Shown: positions 8,056-15,427 of the stretch, in pieces
How positions within the stretch are numbered: the first letter of the stretch is position 1
Layout of the letters: each line of letters starts with the position of its first letter
Source of the DNA: a virus
Virus record (IMG/VR): IMGVR_UViG_3300009001_000076
Location: 1-26,723 of that record
Strand: one strand, 5' to 3'
Length of the DNA: 26,723 nt
Notes under the pieces: model-generated
Told to the model about the DNA's origin: nothing
Database searches by the model: none
What the model saw: only the letters and a program-made list of their open reading frames with translations
Made by a program: the position numbers and the translations under genes

Positions 8056-8063
8056 TATTTAGT
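8056..8063 (-). promoter_or_regulatory. degenerate NNTAAATA motif (ACTAAATA) upstream of nrdA
   Basis: The same octamer ACTAAATA also precedes the 89-aa gene at 20453. It overlaps the stop of the upstream gene and lies 24 bases from the nrdA ATG. RNR genes are usually early or middle, so this may be chance. Confidence 0.3.
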
Positions 8064-8484
8064 GAATTGGTAGCATGACATGTTCAAATTGCGAAATAAA
8101 ATTTTCTGGTAATTCATTTTGATGAACATGCGAGTCTCCGTTGAATCCCACGACACGATCATCTACGTACAACAAATAATATGTTGAAGAATTTTCTCTG
8201 TCATGTGTAATATGTATCTTGTAAGATGCTTGGGATAAAACATCAGTTAATTGCAAGGTGTAACAAATTGCAAGAATCTTAACAAAGGAACAATAATTAT
8301 TTTCCTCTAAGAGCTCCCATGGATCAGGCCATGTGCTAGGAGTATAAGGGTCAGTTGCTATAGTAACTAAAGGTGCATTATTATAAAAGTCTATTGTATC
8401 TTGAATAGGATCTTTTGACATTTCGAGAGACTCTCGAAAACTTCGCCAGGTGGTTAATCGGTCTTCAAAATTAAGTTGAAACAT
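8059..8484 (-). CDS. hypothetical phage protein
   Basis: A 141-residue acidic protein starting MFQLNFEDRLTTWRSFRESL. It has a helical N-terminus, a WPDPWELL motif near residue 52, and a beta-rich end (TYYLLYVDDRVVGFNGDSHV). Not recognised. The ATG follows the TAA of the tail-fibre gene directly (TAAATG), so it is co-expressed with it. Position after a fibre gene is compatible with a fibre chaperone or attachment protein, but nothing in the sequence proves this. Confidence 0.65.
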   Translation of the reverse strand: MFQLNFEDRLTTWRSFRESLEMSKDPIQDTIDFYNNAPLVTIATDPYTPSTWPDPWELLEENNYCSFVKILAICYTLQLTDVLSQASYKIHITHDRENSSTYYLLYVDDRVVGFNGDSHVHQNELPENFISQFEHVMLPIH

Positions 8485-10095
8485 TTAAGATTTTGTGGTT
8501 ACTCTATAACTAATTATTGCGTCATCGTTTAGTGTAGAGTTTAACACATTTAGGTCCAATGTGTCAAGTATTAAATCACTATCGTGATTATTCATTGTTA
8601 CAGTAAAGTTTAAATTATCATCATTGTTGCTATCTGTTCCGATCCAATCATAGTCGTCTGTTATTTGTGTTATGTTGTTAACTGGATCTAGAGTTATATG
8701 TAATGTGCCTGAGCGAGTAGCAACTATTTGAGAACTTTTATATATGTAATCTACAATAATAGATTTATTAGTGTCAGCTGCAAATCCAATAAGTTTTGTA
8801 GGTGTAGGTAGGTTGCCAACTACTACATTATTAGTGTACGGCATTTGTACAATAGAATTACCTGCTACTTCAGGATAATATCTTACTTCGTGATAATCAC
8901 TATTGATTCCTAAATCTGTAGATCTTTGAAACCAATCGCCTATGCTCTGATTAAAACTTGCTGCAAAATCTATAATAGATGCATGAGCTTGACCAGAATT
9001 GCCGCCTTCATTGCCTACACTAAAATATCTATTATTTTCACTTACATTATTTTCTCCGGTAGTAACTATAAAACCTGATAGTTTAATTTGGTTGAAACTA
9101 CTTTGTTTAATTTTTGTATGCGAAGGACCAATTTGTTGTCCTGGAGATCCTAGAATAGTTTCACTACCTAAATCAACACCTTTTTCAAGTTCATAAAAAC
9201 TGCAATCTTCAAAGCTGTTATTAAAGATATCGTCATTACTTTTAATACCGTAAAATTTATTTTGTATTTTTATATTTTTAAATTGATTGTTTGACGATGG
9301 AACAGCTAAACTAATTGAATTTAATTTAATAGCTATATCATCTTCAGTACTAGGAGTAAAGAAACTGTAAGGTCCTGTAAATTTAATGTTTTCAAAAATG
9401 CTATTTTTACAGCAGTCAACAGTTAAAGAAGAATGTGCTCCGCTTTCGATAGTAACATCTTTAACTGTTATATTATTTGCTTGATTTAAACTTGTTGTTA
9501 ACGTTCTATCTGGTGCTGGTTCTCCAGGAACTCCTAATGAACTAACAGTTTGAAACACTGTGTCCATTGCACCAGTTGCTCTAAAAATTGTTTTATCTAT
9601 GCCTGCACCAATTATTGTAGTTTGTGGCGGAATATAAACAGTATCAGAAATTAGATATACTCCGGGTTCAACAAAAAGTTTCACTCTTGATCTTTCTGTA
9701 CCTTTTGTAGATGGACCTAAATATAATTGTTCTAATGCTCGTTGTAGGATTTCTGTATGATCAGTTCCGTCACCGGTAGCTCCAAATGAAGAAAGATTTA
9801 CTATTTCGTCTAGTCTTGCTTGAAGAGTTCTTTCAGTAGGTGAATTTGCTGTAGAACCTGTTTGTATAGTAGAACCATTTTTATATATGTATTGGTCTGC
9901 GAGTTGAAATAGATCATCGTGCTCTGTTAGAAGCTTAGTATTGCCTACGTAAGGTGCGCCTTCCGATACTGCGCCGTTGCCTATAAATATTTCTTGTGAA
10001 TCAACTGCCCAACCAAACTCTCCTGACGCTAGTTGTGGTAGTTCAGTTCTTCTTCCTCTTCGGATTTGTATTCTTGATATTGATACAACAGCCAC
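8485..10095 (-). CDS. beta-helix tail fibre/tailspike-like protein
   Basis: A 536-residue virion protein. Residues about 5-60 (IQIRRGRRTELPQLASGEFG then IFIGNG) match the short N-terminal repeat domain seen in many phage fibre proteins. Residues about 95-180 hold a pectate-lyase-3-type start (FGATGDGTDHTEILQRALEQ, EPGVYLISDTVYIPPQTTII). A parallel beta-helix with N-I-x-x-x turns runs to about 400, followed by a beta-rich C-terminus. Such proteins recognise or depolymerise surface glycans. Catalytic residues cannot be assigned. A late motif AATAAATA and a Shine-Dalgarno AGGAGA precede it. Confidence 0.82.
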   Translation of the reverse strand: MAVVSISRIQIRRGRRTELPQLASGEFGWAVDSQEIFIGNGAVSEGAPYVGNTKLLTEHDDLFQLADQYIYKNGSTIQTGSTANSPTERTLQARLDEIVNLSSFGATGDGTDHTEILQRALEQLYLGPSTKGTERSRVKLFVEPGVYLISDTVYIPPQTTIIGAGIDKTIFRATGAMDTVFQTVSSLGVPGEPAPDRTLTTSLNQANNITVKDVTIESGAHSSLTVDCCKNSIFENIKFTGPYSFFTPSTEDDIAIKLNSISLAVPSSNNQFKNIKIQNKFYGIKSNDDIFNNSFEDCSFYELEKGVDLGSETILGSPGQQIGPSHTKIKQSSFNQIKLSGFIVTTGENNVSENNRYFSVGNEGGNSGQAHASIIDFAASFNQSIGDWFQRSTDLGINSDYHEVRYYPEVAGNSIVQMPYTNNVVVGNLPTPTKLIGFAADTNKSIIVDYIYKSSQIVATRSGTLHITLDPVNNITQITDDYDWIGTDSNNDDNLNFTVTMNNHDSDLILDTLDLNVLNSTLNDDAIISYRVTTKS

Positions 10096-10122
10096 TTGTG
10101 TCTCCTACATATTAATTATATG

Positions 10123-10130
10123 TATTTATT
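10123..10130 (-). promoter_or_regulatory. late promoter AATAAATA for tail-fibre unit
   Basis: NNTAAATA on the minus strand about 28 bases upstream of the fibre ATG. It lies in the 38-base gap between the metzincin gene and the fibre gene. Confidence 0.5.
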
Positions 10131-10133
10131 CAA

Positions 10134-11729
10134 TTAAGGAAGTTGTCTTTGTTGTCGTAAACGATCAAAACCTTTTATTCGTTCTAATTCACGCTGTTGC
10201 TGTTGTTCACCGTCTTCAAAGTCATATGTATAATCTTCTATAAGTTCTAGAGGCTTGCCTACACCTTCTATGTAGTAGTCCTGTTCTGCTAGTTTGCCTC
10301 TTGGTGCGGCATCGCACTTATCATCCTCGCAGTTAATAAGACTTACATCATATCTTATACGGTTAAGGTGATAAGCAGCGTCAGCATAGTCACGATATCC
10401 TCCTGGATCATCCTTTGGTGACCATTTGTCAACGCCGCCGTATATGAGATCACCATACATTTCACCACAAGTAAGTCTAGAGTTGTGATGTCCTCTTTCA
10501 CCAGAGTCATATGACATTATATCTGGAAAACTTCTACCACACAGCGATTCCCACCCATGACCAAACTCGCTCCATATGTATCCGCTATTAGCATAGGCTC
10601 TATTCTCAGGACCATGTGCTAATCCTACTGAGTGTCCTATTTCATGTAAGTCTGTATATGCGCCGCATCTAGATCTGCTGACCGGAGTTCTGTTAGTGTT
10701 TTCTGGAAAATAGGTATTAACATATGCGCAACCACATGTATCTGGGCATACAGATCCTACACCTATACCAACGTCAGCACTAGTTTCATTTTGAATAATA
10801 CTTTTAAGACCTCCATTACCATGATAATGCATACGACCTACGTTACCTTCCTTGAGTACATAACGTATGAATATGCCTGATCTTTCATATGCTTCGTTAT
10901 AGGTATTGACTGTTTTTTGAACTTTGTTCCATTCAGGTGATCCTTTCTCAAAAAGTTCAGTAATATGAGATTGATGATAGTTTTGATCAGAAGAATCTTC
11001 TCTGTCATAAATGAAGTATGCTAGTTCCCACTCTACTATTTGATCATCATCCTCCCCGTAGTAAATATATCCTTGTGTAGGGCCGCTGTAAGCGTAACCT
11101 TGACAGTCAGGTGCATAACCAGTGCCGTCTTTGCCACATCTGGGTTCCTCTACAATGTTAAACAGTATCTGTTCACGACCTAAGGTAAGAATACCTTCGC
11201 CTGTTTGACCAGTACCGTAAATAAGTATGTTGTTGCCATCGCGTTCTATGTGTCCAAGTGTAGTAGAAGCATGTTCCATGCCCCAAGGCTCTTCACGTCC
11301 TAAAAAATCTGTGTAGATTACATTGATCACAGCAGGTTTAAATCTATCACCCTCTGCTTTCTCTAACTCTAACACAAGTGTTGGCGGCTCCCAGCCACAC
11401 TCTACAGATTGATTGTCCTTTTCTGAATAAGTGCCGCCGTTGCCGTCAGCATACTGGAACCATTTTACACCTGGATAGTTTTTTGAACATCCTTCACGTA
11501 ACAGTGTACCTGCTTCTGGAACAGGAGGTGTGTACCCGCACTGTTTTGAACTGCCAGTCACACTTGTTATAACGCCGCCATTTCCGTCAGCAATTTTTTC
11601 AATTAGAGTTGTGCCATCGCAAGACCATTTAATAACTGTGCCTTGTTCTGGATGTGTTGGCGGCTCAAGGCCACAATAAGTTGATATAAATCCGTAAAGG
11701 AAAAGGGTGTTACATAGATTGGTAAACAT
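10134..11729 (-). CDS. metzincin zinc metalloprotease with Cys-rich repeats
   Basis: A 531-residue protein. The zinc site H362-E-x-x-H366-x-x-G369-x-x-H372 (HEIGHSVGLAH) and a Met-turn candidate M405 (DIMSY) define a metzincin endopeptidase. The N-terminal 115 residues hold two copies of a CG-x-x-PP...C...ADGNGG unit (from about C19 and C64) and a third partial start (C111), a repeat style seen in marine phage virion proteins. Additional Cys (198, 209, 328, 332, 334, 355, 397) could form disulphides. The extreme N-terminus is weakly hydrophobic but is not a clear signal peptide. It is probably a virion or secreted protease acting on host surface protein. AAGGAG precedes the ATG inside a hairpin. 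Confidence 0.88.
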   Translation of the reverse strand: MFTNLCNTLFLYGFISTYCGLEPPTHPEQGTVIKWSCDGTTLIEKIADGNGGVITSVTGSSKQCGYTPPVPEAGTLLREGCSKNYPGVKWFQYADGNGGTYSEKDNQSVECGWEPPTLVLELEKAEGDRFKPAVINVIYTDFLGREEPWGMEHASTTLGHIERDGNNILIYGTGQTGEGILTLGREQILFNIVEEPRCGKDGTGYAPDCQGYAYSGPTQGYIYYGEDDDQIVEWELAYFIYDREDSSDQNYHQSHITELFEKGSPEWNKVQKTVNTYNEAYERSGIFIRYVLKEGNVGRMHYHGNGGLKSIIQNETSADVGIGVGSVCPDTCGCAYVNTYFPENTNRTPVSRSRCGAYTDLHEIGHSVGLAHGPENRAYANSGYIWSEFGHGWESLCGRSFPDIMSYDSGERGHHNSRLTCGEMYGDLIYGGVDKWSPKDDPGGYRDYADAAYHLNRIRYDVSLINCEDDKCDAAPRGKLAEQDYYIEGVGKPLELIEDYTYDFEDGEQQQQRELERIKGFDRLRQQRQLP

Positions 11730-11781
11730 AGCAGACTCCTTACTTGCTTATGTCAGCAAATGATAACGCCGTAAGTCTGCT
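11730..11781 (-). promoter_or_regulatory. 5'-UTR hairpin around the metzincin Shine-Dalgarno
   Basis: AGCAGACT (11781-11774) pairs perfectly with AGTCTGCT (11737-11730), extended by TAC/GTA with a bulged AGG. The Shine-Dalgarno AAGGAG spans the bulge and stem, and the ATG follows the stem directly. The predicted +1 from GCTAAATA (11790-11797) lies three bases before the stem, so the whole leader would be closed by this helix. Confidence 0.5.
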
Positions 11782-11789
11782 GTATTTTC

Positions 11790-11797
11790 TATTTAGC
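11790..11797 (-). promoter_or_regulatory. late promoter variant GCTAAATA for metzincin gene
   Basis: An NNTAAATA octamer overlapping the stop of the SGNH gene, about 60 bases before the metzincin ATG. The same octamer occurs at 23741-23748. Confidence 0.4.
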
Positions 11798-12464
11798 TTT
11801 TTATATAATTGTATACAATATCTGCTAACTTCTTATGTCCTGTTTGATTCATATGAAGATGATCTTTAGGTAAATGATTTTGAAATGCATCTGGAATAGA
11901 AATAAATTTTTGTTTATAGTAATCTATAAAATCTTCCTCATTAGTTACAGGTCCATAACCACCTGCTTTTACAAAGTATAAATTATCAAACCCTTTGTCT
12001 TTCATAAAACCCTGAAACATATTGTGCATCATTGTAAAATTTTCTAATTCAAAATCTTCATTTATAAATCTTGTATAATTTTTAAAGAATTTTTTTTCCG
12101 CACTTGTATAATCATTAAATGTATGTGCATCCATTTTAAATTTAATGATTGCACCGTCGTCATTATATTTTTCTACAAGGTAAGTTTTTTTAGATCCGTA
12201 TAAAGGACGAGATTTTTTTTGATACGGTGACCAAAATTCGTTTCTAATAGTTTCAGTATACTGAACAATTACAGTATCATTATTACAAATTATATTATTA
12301 TTAATAAGACCAAAAACTTTTCTCCACATACGCCAATTACTGCCACAACCAGATGCTTCGTGAATGTATTCATGTTCTAATTTTTCTGAAAGAATTTCTC
12401 CCCATGCCTTATCAACGTGTGTATAATCACTTACAGAACATCCAAGTACAACAAGTTTAGGCAT
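11793..12464 (-). CDS. SGNH/GDSL-type hydrolase-like protein
   Basis: A 223-residue protein starting MPKLVVLGCSVSDYTHVDKA. GCSVS fits block I (nucleophile Ser), an N-bearing segment SGCGSNWRM follows, and the end DHLHMNQTGHKKLAD fits the block V Asp-x-x-His. These enzymes are esterases or acetyl-transfer enzymes on lipids or glycans. The frame stays open up to 12611, but that part only shadows the nuclease gene, and GSDSL-like proteins begin just before block I, so the ATG at 12464 is chosen. It overlaps the nuclease stop by 8 bases. The substrate is unknown; a glycan O-deacylase is one option. Confidence 0.78.
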   Translation of the reverse strand: MPKLVVLGCSVSDYTHVDKAWGEILSEKLEHEYIHEASGCGSNWRMWRKVFGLINNNIICNNDTVIVQYTETIRNEFWSPYQKKSRPLYGSKKTYLVEKYNDDGAIIKFKMDAHTFNDYTSAEKKFFKNYTRFINEDFELENFTMMHNMFQGFMKDKGFDNLYFVKAGGYGPVTNEEDFIDYYKQKFISIPDAFQNHLPKDHLHMNQTGHKKLADIVYNYIKS

Positions 12465-13137
12465 GATTTTCGTAGTATTGTTCACAGCGTTTCCACCACT
12501 CTTGGGCCCAGTCGTCGAATTCGTCTGGCCAAATATCAAACTGTTGATATTCGCCTGCACGACTGCACATAAACACATGTCCTTCACGTATATCAGTACC
12601 GTGTACTTCATTATGTGCTAGTGCATAAGCCGTCAACTGCAAGAAGTAATCGTATACCCATTCTAGTTTTTTAGGTTTGTTAGTTTGTTTGAAGTCCATA
12701 ATACAAGGTTGGCCTTTGTATTGTCCTACAAGGTCAGTTGTGCCTGCGTAGATACCAGGAACATATAAAGGCACTTCACTGCCCCATATTTCATCAACAT
12801 CTACCATTGCTTGCTCTTTGATTTGGGTTGCCATCATGTGTGCTTGTTGAGCATAAGGATTGCTGCCCGGGTCTGGCCACTCACCTGTATCTATATAATC
12901 TTCTAGATACTTGTGCATTCTAGTACCTACACCTGCGGCTTCAGTTACAATCTCTTGTGCTTTCTTCTCGCCTACACGTTTCTTCCAAGCAATAAGATGT
13001 GTTTTGTCTTTGGTTGCATCTAGAATAGTAGTAACACTTGCAACAGGGGGAGAACCGGGGGCCGCATATCTGCGTTTTCCATCTACTTCGACCCGCTTTA
13101 ATTTTTCGTAGATGTACTTTTCTGTTATAAGACTCAT
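12457..13137 (-). CDS. RecB/Cas4-like PD-(D/E)XK nuclease
   Basis: A 226-residue exonuclease-like protein. Motif order is GTRMHKYLED (H75), E121 (SEVPLY), D135 (YAGTTDLVG), D148-F-K150 (IMDFKQT) and QLTAYA (Q167), the classic arrangement of RecB-family nucleases. A role in phage recombination, repair or host DNA processing is likely. There is no Shine-Dalgarno. A good sigma70 promoter (TTGACT-17-TATAAT) ends six bases before the ATG, so the mRNA may be leaderless and early. The SGNH gene overlaps its 3' end. Confidence 0.88.
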   Translation of the reverse strand: MSLITEKYIYEKLKRVEVDGKRRYAAPGSPPVASVTTILDATKDKTHLIAWKKRVGEKKAQEIVTEAAGVGTRMHKYLEDYIDTGEWPDPGSNPYAQQAHMMATQIKEQAMVDVDEIWGSEVPLYVPGIYAGTTDLVGQYKGQPCIMDFKQTNKPKKLEWVYDYFLQLTAYALAHNEVHGTDIREGHVFMCSRAGEYQQFDIWPDEFDDWAQEWWKRCEQYYENHA

Positions 13138-13143
13138 GTATTA

Positions 13144-13172
13144 ATTATACTATCAAAGGTCTTTTAAGTCAA
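13144..13172 (-). promoter_or_regulatory. sigma70 promoter for nuclease gene, leaderless geometry
   Basis: TTGACT (13172-13167), a 17-base spacer and TATAAT (13149-13144). +1 is expected about seven bases after the -10, which is the A of the ATG at 13137. The promoter overlaps the end of the upstream coding frame. Confidence 0.65.
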
Positions 13173-13395
13173 CCGCATTTTTTGCCATTTTGCCTACAGT
13201 GTCGCTAGGACGTCCTGGGTTTCCTGGCAATTTATCTAAGTCGTCTGCTTCGCTTGATTTGAATTCAATTTTGTTTTGATCAAAATTTGTAACTAGATCT
13301 TGTAGTCTTGAATCAGCATCGTATGCTGCTTTGAATGTTTCGTAATCAAAGTTGCCACGACCTTGATTCTGCATAAATTTATCTAGTTTTTTCAT
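13153..13395 (-). CDS. C-terminal extension frame of the putative scaffold (or separate 80-aa gene)
   Basis: From its first ATG the frame gives 80 residues starting MKKLDKFMQNQGRGNFDYET and ending NAVDLKDL. That ATG has no Shine-Dalgarno. The same frame is open without a stop from 13497, across the end of the 241-aa gene, and reads KKKVIEGVDSEFIYTTLRQQ before reaching the ATG. A -1 shift at the A9G run (13482-13473) would therefore join it to the upstream gene, giving a product of about 350 residues. I favour a fusion over independent translation. A one-base homopolymer error in the assembly would look identical. Confidence 0.6.
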   Translation of the reverse strand: MKKLDKFMQNQGRGNFDYETFKAAYDADSRLQDLVTNFDQNKIEFKSSEADDLDKLPGNPGRPSDTVGKMAKNAVDLKDL

Positions 13396-13400
13396 AGATA

Positions 13401-13421
13401 AAGCGGCAATACCTGCCGCTT
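13401..13421. other. strong GC-rich hairpin inside the extension frame
   Basis: AAGCGGCA/TGCCGCTT, 8 bp perfect, 5-base loop. A T-run follows on the plus strand (13420-13424), but only TTTATCT on the minus strand. It could be a weak terminator, an attenuator lowering read-through to the nuclease gene, or part of the frameshift-stimulating structure. Confidence 0.45.
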
Positions 13422-13439
13422 TTTGTTGGCGTAAAGTCG

Positions 13440-13482
13440 TGTAGATAAACTCGCTATCTACACCTTCAATTACTTTTTTTTT
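13440..13482 (-). promoter_or_regulatory. candidate -1 ribosomal frameshift signal
   Basis: The in-frame heptamer A AAA AAG (13479-13473) lies within a run of nine A and is the same slippery sequence as in bacterial dnaX. The 0-frame stop TAA follows at once. Ten bases further, TGTAGATA (13462-13455) pairs perfectly with TATCTACA (13447-13440) around a 7-base loop, a spacing close to that of stimulatory hairpins. Confidence 0.5.
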
Positions 13483-14195
13483 GGACGTTCTACGCTTTCA
13501 CGGGTTTCACGACCCATTTCTTCATCGCCGCCTGCTGCTGCATCGCTAGCTTCAAAGTCATCTTCTGCGTCCATTTCCATGTCATCCATATCATCTGTTG
13601 GTTCCATGTCCATGTCATCGTCGCCCATAGTGTCCATTGGTTCAGCTTCTCCAGTTAGCATACCAACACCTTGTGTTAGTGTGCCGCGTGTAGTTTCCAT
13701 TGCTGCATACATAGCTTCTAGTGCAGGTTTAACTGTAGAGGTAAATGTTTCAGCTTGCTCTGAACCCATTTCGTCACGAATAGCATCTGCTAGTTCTAGC
13801 ATAGATTCTGTTTGCATTTCTGCTGTATCTTCCATCCATCCAGTAACTCTATCAACCATGTCCTTTGCAGCCATTACTAATTCTGCTTTATCTTCTTCGC
13901 CTTCGTTTACTCTTTCTACTGCTTCGTCAATTGCATCAATAATATGATCATCTCTTTCTGCAATAGCTGCGTTTAATACATCTAAGAAAAGTTTATTCTT
14001 CTGATATTCAGCAGTTTGCACACTATCAAAACTTTCAGTAGTTTCAACGTTAAAAACTCTTGTTCTAATCTTGTTACGAGCATCCATTAGCTGCTCTGTA
14101 GTAAATGAATCGATATCAATCTTAGAACCAAACTTTTGTGCAAGACTTTCGTTTAGCTTCTTAGCAGATACATTTGTAAATTCTTTTAGGTTCAT
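13470..14195 (-). CDS. putative prohead core/scaffold protein
   Basis: A 241-residue acidic, helical protein starting MNLKEFTNVSAKKLNESLAQ. Residues 27-60 (SFTTEQLMDARNKIRTRVFN) and LDVLNAAIAERDDHIIDAID look like the T4-like marine phage prohead-core family as I recall it. From about 180 it turns into a Met/Asp/Glu-rich tail (MGDDDMDMEPTDDMDD), which is typical of scaffold or internal core proteins. An LNE|S site at residues 15-17 resembles a prohead-protease cut. A late promoter GATAAATA lies 28 bases upstream, and there is a GGATGAG-type Shine-Dalgarno. Its end carries the A AAA AAG slip site. Confidence 0.7.
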   Translation of the reverse strand: MNLKEFTNVSAKKLNESLAQKFGSKIDIDSFTTEQLMDARNKIRTRVFNVETTESFDSVQTAEYQKNKLFLDVLNAAIAERDDHIIDAIDEAVERVNEGEEDKAELVMAAKDMVDRVTGWMEDTAEMQTESMLELADAIRDEMGSEQAETFTSTVKPALEAMYAAMETTRGTLTQGVGMLTGEAEPMDTMGDDDMDMEPTDDMDDMEMDAEDDFEASDAAAGGDEEMGRETRESVERPKKK

Positions 14196-14222
14196 GGTTA
14201 CTCATCCTATATTATATGTTTG

Positions 14223-14230
14223 TATTTATC
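14223..14230 (-). promoter_or_regulatory. late promoter GATAAATA for putative scaffold gene
   Basis: A good match to the T4-like late consensus on the minus strand, 28 bases before the ATG at 14195. It lies in the 36-base gap after the 139-aa gene. Confidence 0.6.
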
Positions 14231-14231
14231 T

Positions 14232-14651
14232 TTAACCAAAGATATATGACTCTAATTGACGTTTGATTTGTTTGGTATAATTATGTGCAATATCTAATCT
14301 TATTTCACGTACTTCTCTATAGCTGTTATCTTTGCTGTTTATCATAGAATTTTTATAAAATAGAGAATCATTATAATGTTTTAGTAAATCAGCATCTAGT
14401 TGTAGAATTCGGTTTGTTGATTTACCTTTGATTAGTGCTTTAGTTAATGCTATTGCGGTGTATTTAAAGTTAACTGAGAAAAGTCTACGATTTTCGGAAA
14501 TATCAAAGATATTATATTCCCCTTTTTTATTTTTTCGAATAACATAATTTTTTATTCTAATAGAATTTTGAGAAACATAAGGAATATCTAGATCTCTGAT
14601 GCCATTTTCAATTACATCTTCTAAATCTTTTGCAATTTTTTTAGATATCAT
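14232..14651 (-). CDS. hypothetical phage protein, basic and helical
   Basis: A 139-residue protein starting MISKKIAKDLEDVIENGIRD. About 25-60 looks like a small beta unit (IRIKNYVIRKNKKGEYNIFD), followed by helices rich in Lys, Asn and Tyr. No family is recognised. It overlaps the 67-aa gene upstream by 11 bases and ends the 15720-14232 run of five overlapping genes, so it is expressed with likely packaged or core proteins. Confidence 0.65.
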   Translation of the reverse strand: MISKKIAKDLEDVIENGIRDLDIPYVSQNSIRIKNYVIRKNKKGEYNIFDISENRRLFSVNFKYTAIALTKALIKGKSTNRILQLDADLLKHYNDSLFYKNSMINSKDNSYREVREIRLDIAHNYTKQIKRQLESYIFG

Positions 14652-14844
14652 TTTTCATTACCATAACTTGGTTGTTGTACAGTATTTTACTTACCACACT
14701 TTTACGAATCAAGTTATCAATAATGATTTGTTCTCTCTCTTGGAATGTAGACAAAGGAACAAGCCCATTTAAGGTTTCCAAGAGAGATTTTTCCTCGTTC
14801 GTTGTGTATATAGAAAAATCTGTTATGAGCTCATTTAATTTCAT
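14641..14844 (-). CDS. small phage protein with capsid-leader-like N-terminus
   Basis: A 67-residue protein starting MKLNELITDFSIYTTNEEKS. The MKLNE start matches the M-[KR]-[LIF]-x-E leader shared by neighbouring genes. The rest looks like a small helical winged-helix-like unit (FQEREQIIIDNLIRKSVVSK), but this is weak. The ATG overlaps the stop of the 92-aa gene (ATGA). Confidence 0.6.
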   Translation of the reverse strand: MKLNELITDFSIYTTNEEKSLLETLNGLVPLSTFQEREQIIIDNLIRKSVVSKILYNNQVMVMKNDI

Positions 14845-15119
14845 TTAATACTAGCCAATTGTTGTTGTAACTGTTTTAACTGCATTTGAGTTGATTTAAT
14901 TTGATCTTGTATTTGTTTCTTTTGTTCTTGTTTTGCTTTTTGCGCTTCAGGAGAATTAGCATCAGGTTGACCCATAGGTTCGCCTACACCAGCATTTTGA
15001 TTATTCATCTTTTTTATTTGCTGCTGCATTTTTTGTCCAGATGCAGATAAAGGCGGCAAACTTGAAACGCCGCCTGCTTTTTCTGGTGGTGGACCGCCTA
15101 CTACTTCAGATAACTTCAT
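14841..15119 (-). CDS. small Gln-rich coiled-coil protein with capsid-leader-like N-terminus
   Basis: A 92-residue protein starting MKLSEVVGGPPPEKAGGVSS. A Pro/Gly/Ser-rich first third is followed by a Gln/Lys-rich coiled coil in the last 35 residues (QDQIKSTQMQLKQLQQQLAS). It belongs to the MK(L/I)xE leader group. It overlaps both neighbours by ATGA-type junctions. The function is unknown; an internal head or core role is inferred only from its neighbours. Confidence 0.65.
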   Translation of the reverse strand: MKLSEVVGGPPPEKAGGVSSLPPLSASGQKMQQQIKKMNNQNAGVGEPMGQPDANSPEAQKAKQEQKKQIQDQIKSTQMQLKQLQQQLASIK

Positions 15120-15427
15120 CTTCTAGCTCCTCTGCGCTTATGAGGTTTAATTCTTCTGCGACCTACATTTAATCTTTTGAGTTTTTGGCTTGCAGGATTA
15201 GTTCTTTTAGTTCTACTTCTTTTAATATCTAATGTTTTACCTTTAGATCGTCTAGTTTTTTTAAGAGTTACACTTGCTTTAACATTTTTTGGTGCATTAC
15301 AAGTAGCTGCTTTTGCAACAACTCTACCTTTTCTTGGTCCGCTTGTACAACGATACTTTCTTACAGTTTTGTTACCGCTTTTACCAAATACAGTTGTGAT
15401 ACCTTCGACAATTTCTTCAACAAGCAT
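15116..15427 (-). CDS. very basic protein, paralogue of the next gene (B copy)
   Basis: A 103-residue protein starting MLVEEIVEGITTVFGKSGNK. After an acidic leader with an IVE|G site, the rest is strongly basic and ends KPHKRRGARR. It shares VRKYRC(T/S)SGPRK, V-x-K, a second Cys about 18 residues later, LK(K/R)T, and (T)KR-x-NPAS with the gene at 15427-15720. The two Cys could bind zinc in pairs. It is likely a nucleic-acid-binding, possibly DNA-condensing, virion protein. A Shine-Dalgarno AAGGAG and a one-base overlap (TAATG) with the upstream paralogue are seen. Confidence 0.75.
   Translation of the reverse strand: MLVEEIVEGITTVFGKSGNKTVRKYRCTSGPRKGRVVAKAATCNAPKNVKASVTLKKTRRSKGKTLDIKRSRTKRTNPASQKLKRLNVGRRRIKPHKRRGARR

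Noticed and set aside
12465-12611. N-terminal extension of the SGNH-like protein up to 12611
   Set aside because: This part merely reads the 3' end of the nuclease gene in another frame and looks non-native. Block I of the SGNH fold begins seven residues after the ATG at 12464.
13401-13425. Plain terminator after the scaffold gene
   Set aside because: The T-run is on the plus strand, while all genes here are on the minus strand, and an open frame continues through the hairpin. I list it as an unassigned hairpin.
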